A stretch of 6,805 bases of DNA from Sandaracinobacteroides sp041909755 (GTDB lineage Bacteria > Pseudomonadota > Alphaproteobacteria > Sphingomonadales > Sphingomonadaceae): NCBI RefSeq assembly GCF_041909755.1, contig NZ_JAYRCW010000114.1, forward strand, positions 1-6,805, given 5' to 3'. This document shows, one piece after another, positions 1-6,571 of this stretch. Both the position numbers and the translations under genes were made by a program. Each line of letters begins with the position of its first letter. Position 1 is the first letter of the stretch. The notes under the pieces are model-generated. The model was not told the DNA's origin. It ran no database searches and saw nothing but the letters and a program-made list of their open reading frames with translations.

Positions 1-90
1 CCAGCGCGCGCGGACTGTTCGGGACAAGCAAAGGCGTCATCCAGGTGGAGGGATATCCGGTTCCGGCCGGACCATCTGGAAGCGCATCAA

Positions 91-98
91 AGGAAGGA
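91..98 (+). promoter_or_regulatory. Ribosome binding site of the TonB-dependent receptor
   Basis: AGGAAGGA lies 9 nt before a GTG at 108 that is in frame with the receptor. It decides the start. The other in-frame candidate, GTG at 45, has no purine-rich stretch at suitable distance and would add 21 residues ahead of an otherwise normal signal peptide. Confidence 0.8.
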
Positions 99-107
99 CT
101 GACACAC

Positions 108-3100
108 GTGACCCAAACACTCTGGCACAAGCGCGCCACCCTGAAGGGCTCGGTCGCCACCGCCGCCGTCAGCATCGCCATGCTTGCGGGCCCCGCGGCC
201 TTTGCGCAGTCCGCTGCCGCCGCCGCTGAAGCTGAAGCCGAAACCATCGTGGTGACCGGCTCGCTCATCAAGAACCCGAACCTCGAGCGCGCCACGCCCG
301 TCACGGTGACGTCGGCCGACGAAATCGATCTGAAGCAGATCTCCAACGCCGAGCAAGTCCTGCGCGACATCCCCGGCATCGTGCCGTCGATCGGTTCCGC
401 CGTGAACAACGGCAACGGCGGTGCGTCGTTCGTCAACCTGCGCGGCCTCGGTTCCAACCGGAACATCGTTCTGCTTGACGGCCAGCGCCTGGTGCCGGCC
501 GAACTGAACGGCCGTTTCGACCTTAACAACGTTCCGCTGGCCCTCGTCGAGCGTGTCGACGTGCTGACCGGTGGTGCGTCCACCACCTACGGCGCCGACG
601 CCGTTTCGGGCGTCGTGAACTTCATCACCCGCCGCGACTTCACCGGCGTGGAAGTGTCGGGCGGCTATGGCATCACCGAAAAGGGTGACGGCCAGACGCT
701 GCGCCTCGACATGGTGATGGGCGCCGGCTTCGACGATGGCCGCGGTAACGTGACCCTCGCCGTCGGCTATCAGGAATCCGACCAGGTGCTGCAGGACGAC
801 CGCGACTTCTCGCGCTGGTCCTATGACAGCTTCATCGGCTCGGCCGGTGGTTCGGGCACGTCCAACCCCTCGCGCTGGTCTGGCGTGAACCCGACGGGTT
901 CGGACAGCATCACGGGTGGCGCGAACGTGCAGGGCGGTCAGCGCCAGGTGACGGCCGACGGCACCGGATTCAACACCAGCACGGCGTTCAACGCGTTCAA
1001 CTTCAACCCGTACAACGTGTTCCAGACGCCGTTCAAGCGCTTCAACATCTACGCGAACGGCCGCTATGAAGTGAACGAGAACCTGGAGTTCTACACCCGG
1101 GCGATCTTCTCGAAGAACAAGGTGCAGACGATCATCGCCCCGTCGGGCGCGTTCGGCCTGACCGTGGACGTTCCGCTGAACAACCCGTTCCTGTCTGCGA
1201 CTCAGCGCAACGCCTTCTGTAACTTCGACACCACGCCCGGTGCCGGCTACACGCCGCGCTTCACGGCGGCCGAGTGCGCCGCTGCGGCGAACCCGAACCT
1301 GCGTCCTGGCGATGCGGACTATCGCAGCGTGACCGCGGTGGTTTCGCGCCGGAACGTGGAAGGCGGTCCGCGGATCTCCACCTACGACACCACCTTCTTC
1401 GACTATCAGGCGGGTCTGCGCGGCGCGATCACCAGCACGATCGACTATGACGTGTCGGCGAGCTACGGCGAATCCGAGAACTCGGCTGCGGCTGACGGCT
1501 ACTGGCTGAACTCCCGCGTTCGTCAGTCGATGCTGTCGAACGGCAACGGCTGCTTCGATACGTCGAACGGCTGCGTTCCGCTGAACCTGTTCGGCGCCAC
1601 CGGTTCCATCACGCCGGGCATGAACGACTTCCTGGGCGAATCGTCGGTCACGACGAACGAGTTCAGCCTGACGCAAGTCAAGGGCAGCATCTCCGGCGAC
1701 TTCGGCGTGGGCATCCCCTTCGCTTCGGACGCGGTGGCCTTCGCCCTCGGCGCCGAATGGCGGGACTATTCGGCCCAGCAGAAGTCGGATCTGCTGTCGC
1801 AATCGGGTGACCTGGGTGGCGCCGGCGGCGCGGCCCCGAACATCTCGGGCGGCTTCAATGTCTATGAACTCTACGGCGAAATCATCGCGCCGCTGGTTCA
1901 GGACAAGCCCTTCGTCGAGGAACTCACCCTCGAAGGCGGCGTCCGCTACTCCAAGTACACGGTCGACGCGCCGACGAACCCGAGCTTCGACACCTGGACC
2001 TGGAAGATCGGCGGCAGCTGGTCGCCGGGTGGTGGCCTGAAGTTCCGCGGTGCCTATGCCCATGCCGTCCGCGCCCCGAACATCGCCGAGCTCTTCTCGC
2101 CGGTGAACACGGGCCTGACCAACCTGGGCGACGATCCCTGCGCCAACCTGAACGACCAGGGCGGTTCGCTGGGTCGTCCGGTTCCGACGGGTGAACTGCT
2201 GGCCATCTGCCTTGCGCAGGGCGCGCCCGCCAACTCCATCGGCTCCATCTCGGTGCCGACGGCCGGTCAGGCGAACGCAACCTTCGGCGGCAACGTCAAC
2301 CTGAAGCCGGAAACGTCCAACTCCTGGACGCTGGGTGCGGTGTTTGTGCCCGAGTTCGCCCCGGGCTTGAGCCTGACGGTCGACTACTACAACATCGTCG
2401 TCACCGACGCTGTGTCGTCGCCGACCCCGAACGACGCGATCGAAGCCTGCTTCGGTGCGAACCCGCTGAGCCCGCCGGCCGGCGCGTCCACCACCGACGC
2501 CTGCACGATCATCCGCCGTTCGAACATCACCGGTACGCTTTCGGGCGACTCGGCTGAAGTTCCGGGCCTGTTCCTCGCGACCTCGAACCTGGGCCGCCTG
2601 GAAACGGACGGCGTGGACTTCACGCTGAACTATGGCACCGACTTCGGCGCCGTGGGCTGGAAGCTGGCGATCACCGGCAACTGGACGGGCAAGTCGATCT
2701 TCCAGGCTTCGCCGACCTCCACGCCGATCGATTGCGTGGGCAAGTTCGGCACCAGCTGCGGCTCGATCCAGCCGGATTGGTCCTGGTCGGTTCGGAACAC
2801 CTTCTCGATCAGCGACTTCGACATCTCGCTGCTGTGGCGGCACCTGTCGAGCGTGACCTATGAAGATGCCCCGAACGCCTTCTCCGGCACGCTGGTTGGC
2901 GGCAACCTGAATGGTCAGGAAGGCGACTTCAACAGCATCCCGGCGTACAACATCTTCGACCTGTCGGCGCGGTTCCAGGCGAGCGAGACCTTCTCGTTCA
3001 CCTTCGCGATCTCCAACCTCTTCGACAAGCAGCCGAAGGTGGTCGGGAACTCGATCGGTTCGACCTCGTTCAACAGCGGCAACGTCTATCCGTCGACCTA

Positions 3101-3149
3101 CGACGCGCTGGGCCGTCGCTTCAACGTGGGCGCCCGCATCCGCTTCTAA
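108..3149 (+). CDS. TonB-dependent outer-membrane receptor
   Basis: This is a 1013-residue TonB-dependent receptor, an outer-membrane beta-barrel that imports a ligand using energy from TonB-ExbB-ExbD. Residues 1-33 form a Sec signal peptide: a basic start (HKRATLK), a hydrophobic core, and AFA before Gln34 as the likely cleavage site. The TonB-box region ETIVVTGS is at 45-52. The plug domain spans about 56-176 and includes VLLDGQRLVPA and the GGASTTYGADAVSGVVNFI segment. The rest is barrel, ending in NVGARIRF with a terminal Phe as expected for outer-membrane insertion. Ten cysteines occur as five close pairs in probable surface loops. Gly and Arg codons are mainly GGC/GGT and CGC/CGT, unlike the GGG/CGG-rich genes downstream, which suggests high expression. 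The substrate cannot be read from the sequence. No FecA-type N-terminal signalling extension is visible. Confidence 0.97.
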   Translation: MTQTLWHKRATLKGSVATAAVSIAMLAGPAAFAQSAAAAAEAEAETIVVTGSLIKNPNLERATPVTVTSADEIDLKQISNAEQVLRDIPGIVPSIGSAVNNGNGGASFVNLRGLGSNRNIVLLDGQRLVPAELNGRFDLNNVPLALVERVDVLTGGASTTYGADAVSGVVNFITRRDFTGVEVSGGYGITEKGDGQTLRLDMVMGAGFDDGRGNVTLAVGYQESDQVLQDDRDFSRWSYDSFIGSAGGSGTSNPSRWSGVNPTGSDSITGGANVQGGQRQVTADGTGFNTSTAFNAFNFNPYNVFQTPFKRFNIYANGRYEVNENLEFYTRAIFSKNKVQTIIAPSGAFGLTVDVPLNNPFLSATQRNAFCNFDTTPGAGYTPRFTAAECAAAANPNLRPGDADYRSVTAVVSRRNVEGGPRISTYDTTFFDYQAGLRGAITSTIDYDVSASYGESENSAAADGYWLNSRVRQSMLSNGNGCFDTSNGCVPLNLFGATGSITPGMNDFLGESSVTTNEFSLTQVKGSISGDFGVGIPFASDAVAFALGAEWRDYSAQQKSDLLSQSGDLGGAGGAAPNISGGFNVYELYGEIIAPLVQDKPFVEELTLEGGVRYSKYTVDAPTNPSFDTWTWKIGGSWSPGGGLKFRGAYAHAVRAPNIAELFSPVNTGLTNLGDDPCANLNDQGGSLGRPVPTGELLAICLAQGAPANSIGSISVPTAGQANATFGGNVNLKPETSNSWTLGAVFVPEFAPGLSLTVDYYNIVVTDAVSSPTPNDAIEACFGANPLSPPAGASTTDACTIIRRSNITGTLSGDSAEVPGLFLATSNLGRLETDGVDFTLNYGTDFGAVGWKLAITGNWTGKSIFQASPTSTPIDCVGKFGTSCGSIQPDWSWSVRNTFSISDFDISLLWRHLSSVTYEDAPNAFSGTLVGGNLNGQEGDFNSIPAYNIFDLSARFQASETFSFTFAISNLFDKQPKVVGNSIGSTSFNSGNVYPSTYDALGRRFNVGARIRF

Positions 3150-3187
3150 GCGGACCGGATGTTCCGGGTTGTTGACCGGAAACAGAG

Positions 3188-3216
3188 GGGGCGGGCCGAA
3201 AGGCCCGCCCCTTTCT
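3188..3216 (+). terminator. Rho-independent terminator after the receptor gene
   Basis: A perfect 10-bp GC stem (GGGGCGGGCC, 3188-3197, with GGCCCGCCCC, 3202-3211) closes a GAAA tetraloop and is followed by TTTCT. It starts about 40 nt after the receptor stop codon. The weak T tract fits the plus strand. On the minus strand the stem would be followed by few T residues, so it is probably not a bidirectional terminator for the convergent gene. Confidence 0.9.
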
Positions 3217-3273
3217 GCATGGGGATGCGACCGGAGGTGCGGGCGCGTGATGGGCGCATGGATGTGCCGGAGC

Positions 3274-3325
3274 CCGGCGGGGCCTGGCGGGAAGGTTCCA
3301 GAGACCGGCGGGCCTCGCGGGAAGG
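3274..3325. repeat. Imperfect direct repeat between convergent genes
   Basis: Two copies of a GC-rich unit lie 31 bp apart start to start. Copy 1 is 3274-3295 (22 bp) and copy 2 is 3305-3325 (21 bp). Both begin CCGGCGGG and end GCGGGAAGG. They differ by one missing G and one G/C change. They sit in the non-coding spacer between the receptor terminator and the 3' end of the minus-strand gene. No function is visible. Confidence 0.55.
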
Positions 3326-3344
3326 GGCCGGGGGCGCAGATTGC

Positions 3345-4367
3345 TCAGGGCAGCAGGCGGCCCGGAAGCTCTGTCTGGATGCTGTGGGTGCGGGCGAGTT
3401 CCTTCGCCCAGAGGTGGACCTTTTCCACCTCGTCGGCGTGGGCCAACAGCCCGGCCGCCTTGTCGGCGGCGCGATCTGAAGCGGAGAAATTGCTGCCTGT
3501 CTTGCTGTTGCGCGTGAAGGCGGGGCCGGAGACGATGGCCTCGATGGCGGCCTGATCGAGGTTCAGGGCAAAATGGGCTGCGAGGGCGGCCAATGTTTCG
3601 GCCGGACGCGCCATCAAATCCTCGCTGTTCAGCGTGCGGATGCGGCCGCCGAAGCGGACCGCGAGGTCATGAAACTGGCGCTGCTGGCCCATCCAGCACA
3701 GGGCGGCCACCTGGATATCGGTGAGTTTCAGCAGATCCTGTCCTTCGATTCCGAACTGGAGCAGGCCTTCCCGACCGAGTTTCAGGAACAGATCCCGCAC
3801 CCAGAGCCGGCCCCACAGGCCCTTGCGGGCAATCGACGCGAGAAAATCCTCGAGCGGGGCGTGGAGCAGAAGGGCGTTGCTGCCGGGGTGTAGGCCCAGC
3901 ATGGCAGGCGCGAGCGCGTTCACCAGGTTTGAGGGCTTCAGGACGATGGCTTCGCCGGGCGACCAGGGCCGTGCGAGCAGGTTAAGGCCCTGATCGAGGA
4001 CCATTGCGACCTTCGCGCCCTCCACCGGCCCGCGATGCCGCCAGCCGACGATATCGTTCAGGAGGACGGGTTCGCTGAGGCCCATGGCGACGCCTTCGCG
4101 ATCCAGCGCACGGACGAGCAGGGTGGAACAGCAGAAGGCGGAGTGGAAGATGAAGTGGTGCGACGCCGGCCCTGCGGCCTCGGCCATCGCGGCTTCGCGC
4201 CCGAGAGCGACGGGTTCGCCGGCGGGGGCCAGATATTCGTCTGTGAGGAAGGGGACTTCGCGGTGCCGTTGGCGCGGCACGTGCAGGAACTGGACCCTGT
4301 CTCCCACGGTGTCATAGCGGTGGGCGAGCCATTCGGCCTGGCGGAGGATCTGGGCGGGTTCGGCCAT
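3345..4367 (-). CDS. Sulfotransferase-like P-loop protein
   Basis: This 340-residue protein resembles bacterial sulfotransferases, which transfer sulfate from PAPS to a hydroxyl or amine. FIFHSAFCCSTLLVRALD, about residues 72-89, sits where the 5'-phosphosulfate loop (usually R-S-G-S-T-L-L) belongs. LLLHAPLEDFLASI (166-179) resembles the 3'-phosphate-binding segment (R-D-P-x5-S), with His-Ala-Pro in place of Arg-Asp-Pro. RTLNSEDLMARPAETL (244-259) resembles the late Y-E-D-L-x3-P motif. No signal peptide or membrane segment is seen, so it is probably cytoplasmic. Met at 4367 was chosen because the protein-like sequence MAEPAQILRQAEWLAHRYD begins there. In-frame ATGs at 4385 and 4397 would add 6 or 10 residues, and no start has a clear ribosome-binding site. 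It converges on the receptor gene and diverges from the oxygenase gene. The family resemblance is clear, but PAPS binding and activity are inferred. It could also be a nucleotide-binding relative with another role. Confidence 0.72.
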   Translation of the reverse strand: MAEPAQILRQAEWLAHRYDTVGDRVQFLHVPRQRHREVPFLTDEYLAPAGEPVALGREAAMAEAAGPASHHFIFHSAFCCSTLLVRALDREGVAMGLSEPVLLNDIVGWRHRGPVEGAKVAMVLDQGLNLLARPWSPGEAIVLKPSNLVNALAPAMLGLHPGSNALLLHAPLEDFLASIARKGLWGRLWVRDLFLKLGREGLLQFGIEGQDLLKLTDIQVAALCWMGQQRQFHDLAVRFGGRIRTLNSEDLMARPAETLAALAAHFALNLDQAAIEAIVSGPAFTRNSKTGSNFSASDRAADKAAGLLAHADEVEKVHLWAKELARTHSIQTELPGRLLP

Positions 4368-4476
4368 GGCCGATGCTGATGGCATGGTGCGGCGCATGGG
4401 CGCAATCCGACTTCTTGTGCGGGCGTTCCGCGGGGCCTAGGGATCGGCTGCTTCTTGGCGGCAGGATTTGGCGCAC
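4368..4476. promoter_or_regulatory. Divergent intergenic region, probable back-to-back promoters
   Basis: This 109-bp gap separates the starts of the minus-strand sulfotransferase-like gene and the plus-strand oxygenase gene, so both promoters must lie here or just inside the genes. A weak plus-strand pair can be drawn (CTTGTG at 4414-4419 and TAGGGA at 4438-4443, 18 nt apart), but it is far from consensus. GCAGGA at 4461-4466 is the likely ribosome-binding site for the ATG at 4477. No operator palindrome stands out. Confidence 0.35.
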
Positions 4477-5769
4477 ATGGCTTCGGCACGGGATCTGGAA
4501 CAGCTTTTGCGCGGCGCGGCCGCCGCGCGGCAGGCCGGGCAGGGGGCGCAGGAACTGGCGCTGCTGGACGAAGCGATGCGGATCGATGGATCGCATCCGG
4601 TGGTGATGAACGCGCGGGGGCTGCGCGCGCTGGCGGATGGTGATTTCGAGCTGGCGGAGCGGCTGTTCGATGCCGCGCTGAAGGCGGATCCGGGGCAGCA
4701 GCCGCTGATGATGAACCTGGCGTCTGCGCGGCGTGGGCGGGGGGACCGGGCCGGCGAACTGGCGGCGCTGGAAGCGGTGATCGCGGTGGACCAGCGGCAC
4801 CTGATGGCGCAGATGCGGCTGGCGGACTGGCACCGGGCAGACGGGAATTTTCCGCGCGCGGCCGAGCATTGGCGCAATGTGCTTTCGATGGCGGCGGGGA
4901 TCGCGGACATGCCGCCGGCCCTGCAGGCGCGGATCGAAGAGGGCCGCCGGTTCGTGGCCGAGCAGCATGCGGATTTCGCAGCACGGCTGGACGGTGGGTT
5001 GGCGCAGGCGGTTGCGGCCGCCGACGAAACGAGCCGCCGGCGCATGGGCGCCTGTGTTGATGCCATGCTGGGGCGGCGGCGGATCTTCACCAATGAATGT
5101 TCGGGCGTGCATTACCCTTTCCTGCCTGCGGACGAGTTCTTCGAACGGCGGCATTTTCCCTGGATGCCGGCGCTTGAGGCGCGGACGGACGCGATCCGCG
5201 CCGAGTTCCGGGCGCTGGCGGCGGGTAGGTCTGAGGTGATCCGGCCCTATGTGCGGCAGGAGAAGGGGACGCCGGAGAACAAGTGGAGCGCGCTGGACAA
5301 CCGGCTGGACTGGGGCGCCTGCTTCCTGTGGGAATATGGCGAGCCGAATGCGCCCGTGCTGGAGGCCTGCCCCGAAACGGCGAAGGCGCTGGCGGCGCTG
5401 CCGCGCAACCATATCCCCGGCCGGGGGCCGAGCGCCTTCTTCTCTTTGTTGAAGCCGCGCACGCGGATTCCGCCGCATACCGGCGTGACCAACACGCGGG
5501 CGATCATCCATCTGCCGCTGATCGTGCCGCAGGGCTGCGGATTCCGGGTGGGCGGGGAGACGCGGCAATGGACGGAGGGCGAGGCCTTCGCGTTCGACGA
5601 TACGATCGAACATGAGGCCTGGAACGACAGCGACGAGCTGCGCGTGGTGCTGATCTTTGATGTGTGGAACCCGCATCTGAGTGACGCGGAACAGGATCTG
5701 CTGGTGGACATGTTCGCCGCGGCCGATGCTTCGGGGCATGATCCGGCTGGATTGTCGCGCGGAGGCTGA
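4477..5769 (+). CDS. TPR protein with aspartyl/asparaginyl beta-hydroxylase domain
   Basis: This 430-residue protein joins an N-terminal TPR array to a 2-oxoglutarate/Fe(II) oxygenase domain of the aspartyl/asparaginyl beta-hydroxylase (AspH) family. About four TPR-like helical pairs cover residues 7-37, 41-72, 75-106 and 109-140, and would bind a protein or peptide partner. The catalytic domain runs from about 205 to the end. Key residues are in FFSLLKPRTRIPPHTG (Ser323, His334), TRAIIHLPLIVP (His345), FDDTIEHEAWN (His379) and LRVVLIFDVW (Arg389). His334 and His379 match the two iron ligands of animal AspH, and Ser323 and Arg389 match 2-oxoglutarate contacts. There is no signal peptide, so it is probably cytoplasmic. 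The ATG at 4477 has GCAGGA 10 nt upstream; a TTG at 4468 would lie 1 nt from that site and is unlikely. It heads a probable operon with the small genes downstream. Its substrate is unknown. Confidence 0.93.
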   Translation: MASARDLEQLLRGAAAARQAGQGAQELALLDEAMRIDGSHPVVMNARGLRALADGDFELAERLFDAALKADPGQQPLMMNLASARRGRGDRAGELAALEAVIAVDQRHLMAQMRLADWHRADGNFPRAAEHWRNVLSMAAGIADMPPALQARIEEGRRFVAEQHADFAARLDGGLAQAVAAADETSRRRMGACVDAMLGRRRIFTNECSGVHYPFLPADEFFERRHFPWMPALEARTDAIRAEFRALAAGRSEVIRPYVRQEKGTPENKWSALDNRLDWGACFLWEYGEPNAPVLEACPETAKALAALPRNHIPGRGPSAFFSLLKPRTRIPPHTGVTNTRAIIHLPLIVPQGCGFRVGGETRQWTEGEAFAFDDTIEHEAWNDSDELRVVLIFDVWNPHLSDAEQDLLVDMFAAADASGHDPAGLSRGG

Positions 5770-5783
5770 TAGACATTGCGACG

Positions 5784-5806
5784 GCCCCATGTTGACGGGG
5801 CTTGTT
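5784..5806 (+). terminator. Weak hairpin after the oxygenase gene
   Basis: GCCCC (5784-5788) can pair with GGGGC (5797-5801) around an 8-nt loop and is followed by TTGTT. The stem is only 5 bp and the T run is interrupted, so this is at best a partial terminator or attenuator between the oxygenase gene and the small secreted-protein genes. It may be chance. Confidence 0.3.
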
Positions 5807-5814
5807 GTGTGGAG

Positions 5815-6117
5815 ATGCCGGTGCGTGCCCTGATCCTGTTGTCCGTTTTGCCGATGTTCGTGCTGCCCGCAATTCCCGCTGACGCCCAGGAAGCCGGGCA
5901 GGTCGTCGATAACGGTCAGCTGGATCCCAAGCACCCCGACTTCGTCCGCTGCCGAAAGATGCCGGTGCCCGGCTCCACCTTTCAGAAGAAGCGCGTCTGC
6001 AAAGCCAATCGCGACTGGCAGAAGGATATGGAGGAGGCGCGCGGGCAGGCCGACGACATGGCGGCGCAGGCGCGCAACAGCCGCAAGGATTGCTATGGCG
6101 GCGGCGTCTATTGCTGA
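5815..6117 (+). CDS. Small secreted four-cysteine protein, paralog 1
   Basis: This is an unrecognised protein of about 100 residues. Residues 1-24 look like a signal peptide (Arg4, then ALILLSVLPMFVLPAIPADA before Gln25), so the mature product would be about 76 residues in the periplasm or outside. The core PDFVRCRKMPVPGS, then KKRVCKANRDW, matches the next two genes, with Cys46 and Cys62 16 residues apart and Trp68 after them. The tail is DCYGGGVYC, giving Cys93 and Cys100, the last residue. A charged stretch between core and tail (about 66-91) is probably helical. Start choice is uncertain. GGAG at 5811-5814 abuts the ATG at 5815 and is better spaced for the GTG at 5821, which gives a 98-residue protein. 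The gene starts 45 nt after the oxygenase stop and may be cotranscribed with it. It is the most diverged of the three copies. Two disulfides are plausible but inferred. Confidence 0.78.
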   Translation: MPVRALILLSVLPMFVLPAIPADAQEAGQVVDNGQLDPKHPDFVRCRKMPVPGSTFQKKRVCKANRDWQKDMEEARGQADDMAAQARNSRKDCYGGGVYC

Positions 6118-6162
6118 TATGCTGACCATCGTCTGGGCGAATGCCCATGAACGGAGATCGAC

Positions 6163-6447
6163 ATGAGCCTGTTTGCCCTGATTTTCTCCGGCGCGATCCT
6201 GATGATGCCGGCTGCCGATGCTGCGGAACGGCCATACGATCCGACGAAGATCTCCCCGGATGACCCTGATTATATGCGCTGCCGCAAGATTCCGGTCACC
6301 GGATCGCTGGTGAAGAAGGAGCGGCTCTGCAAGACGAACGCCGAATGGGCGGAGTATATCGAACGCTCCCGCAAGGAAGCGGATGATTTCGTCGGCCGGC
6401 ACCGGACCGGGCAGGATTGCCGGGCGCCCGGCACGGGCACCTGCTGA
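6163..6447 (+). CDS. Small secreted four-cysteine protein, paralog 2
   Basis: This is an unrecognised 94-residue protein, related to the genes on either side. A short signal peptide covers about 1-20 (SLFALIFSGAILMMPAADA, probable cut before or after Ala21). DPDYMRCRKIPVTGS, then KKERLCKTNAEW, forms the conserved core, with Cys40 and Cys56 16 residues apart and Trp62. A charged helix-like segment follows, and the protein ends DCRAPGTGTC, giving Cys86 and a terminal Cys94. GGAG at 6153-6156, 6 nt before the ATG, supports the start. It lies 45 nt after paralog 1, so cotranscription is likely. The TGS-x6-C-x-T-x2-W pattern recalls small uncharacterised exported proteins common in sphingomonads; that is from memory, not a search. 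Confidence 0.86.
   Translation: MSLFALIFSGAILMMPAADAAERPYDPTKISPDDPDYMRCRKIPVTGSLVKKERLCKTNAEWAEYIERSRKEADDFVGRHRTGQDCRAPGTGTC
6418..6433. repeat. Perfect 16-bp palindrome at the 3' end of paralog 2
   Basis: TGCCGGGCGCCCGGCA is fully self-complementary and ends 11 nt before the stop codon of paralog 2, in codons for the CRAPG tail. It has no loop and no following T run, so it does not look like a terminator. It could be a protein site or simply a product of GC-rich coding. Confidence 0.4.
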
Positions 6448-6561
6448 TCGACGGCAGGGCTTGCGCCGAATCGCCGGGCAAGCGAAACTGTGTTCGCGTG
6501 TGCAGCATGAAGCGGTTGATCGCCGGCCGGTCGGCAATGGTTCATGCGCGCGAATTGCATT

Positions 6562-6566
6562 GGAGG
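6562..6566 (+). promoter_or_regulatory. Ribosome binding site of paralog 3
   Basis: GGAGG is followed by a 5-nt spacer and the ATG at 6572. It fixes the start of the truncated third gene, which cannot be judged by a stop codon. The 124-nt gap before the gene (6448-6571) holds one possible weak stem (GCTTGC 6459-6464 with GCAAGC 6478-6483) and no recognisable promoter. Confidence 0.8.
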
Positions 6567-6571
6567 ATTGA

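Noticed and set aside
1..90. Possible tail of an upstream gene at the left edge
   Set aside because: One frame is open from the edge to a TGA at 100-102, but about 33 codons without motifs cannot be told from a leader region. A TCCGGCCGGA palindrome at 62-71 is too short to interpret.
87..2843. A 918-codon open reading frame on the minus strand opposite the receptor
   Set aside because: It is fully antisense to a receptor with clear domains. Its translation is a monotonous Arg/Ala/Val/Gly mix with no motif, as expected from high-GC third-position bias.
2911..3555. A 214-codon plus-strand frame from the receptor 3' end into the minus-strand gene
   Set aside because: It runs through the terminator hairpin, is Ser/Arg-rich without motifs, and overlaps two real genes.
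4058..4984. A 308-codon minus-strand frame crossing the divergent promoter region
   Set aside because: It is Pro/Ala/Arg-rich low-complexity sequence overlapping two well-supported genes in other frames.
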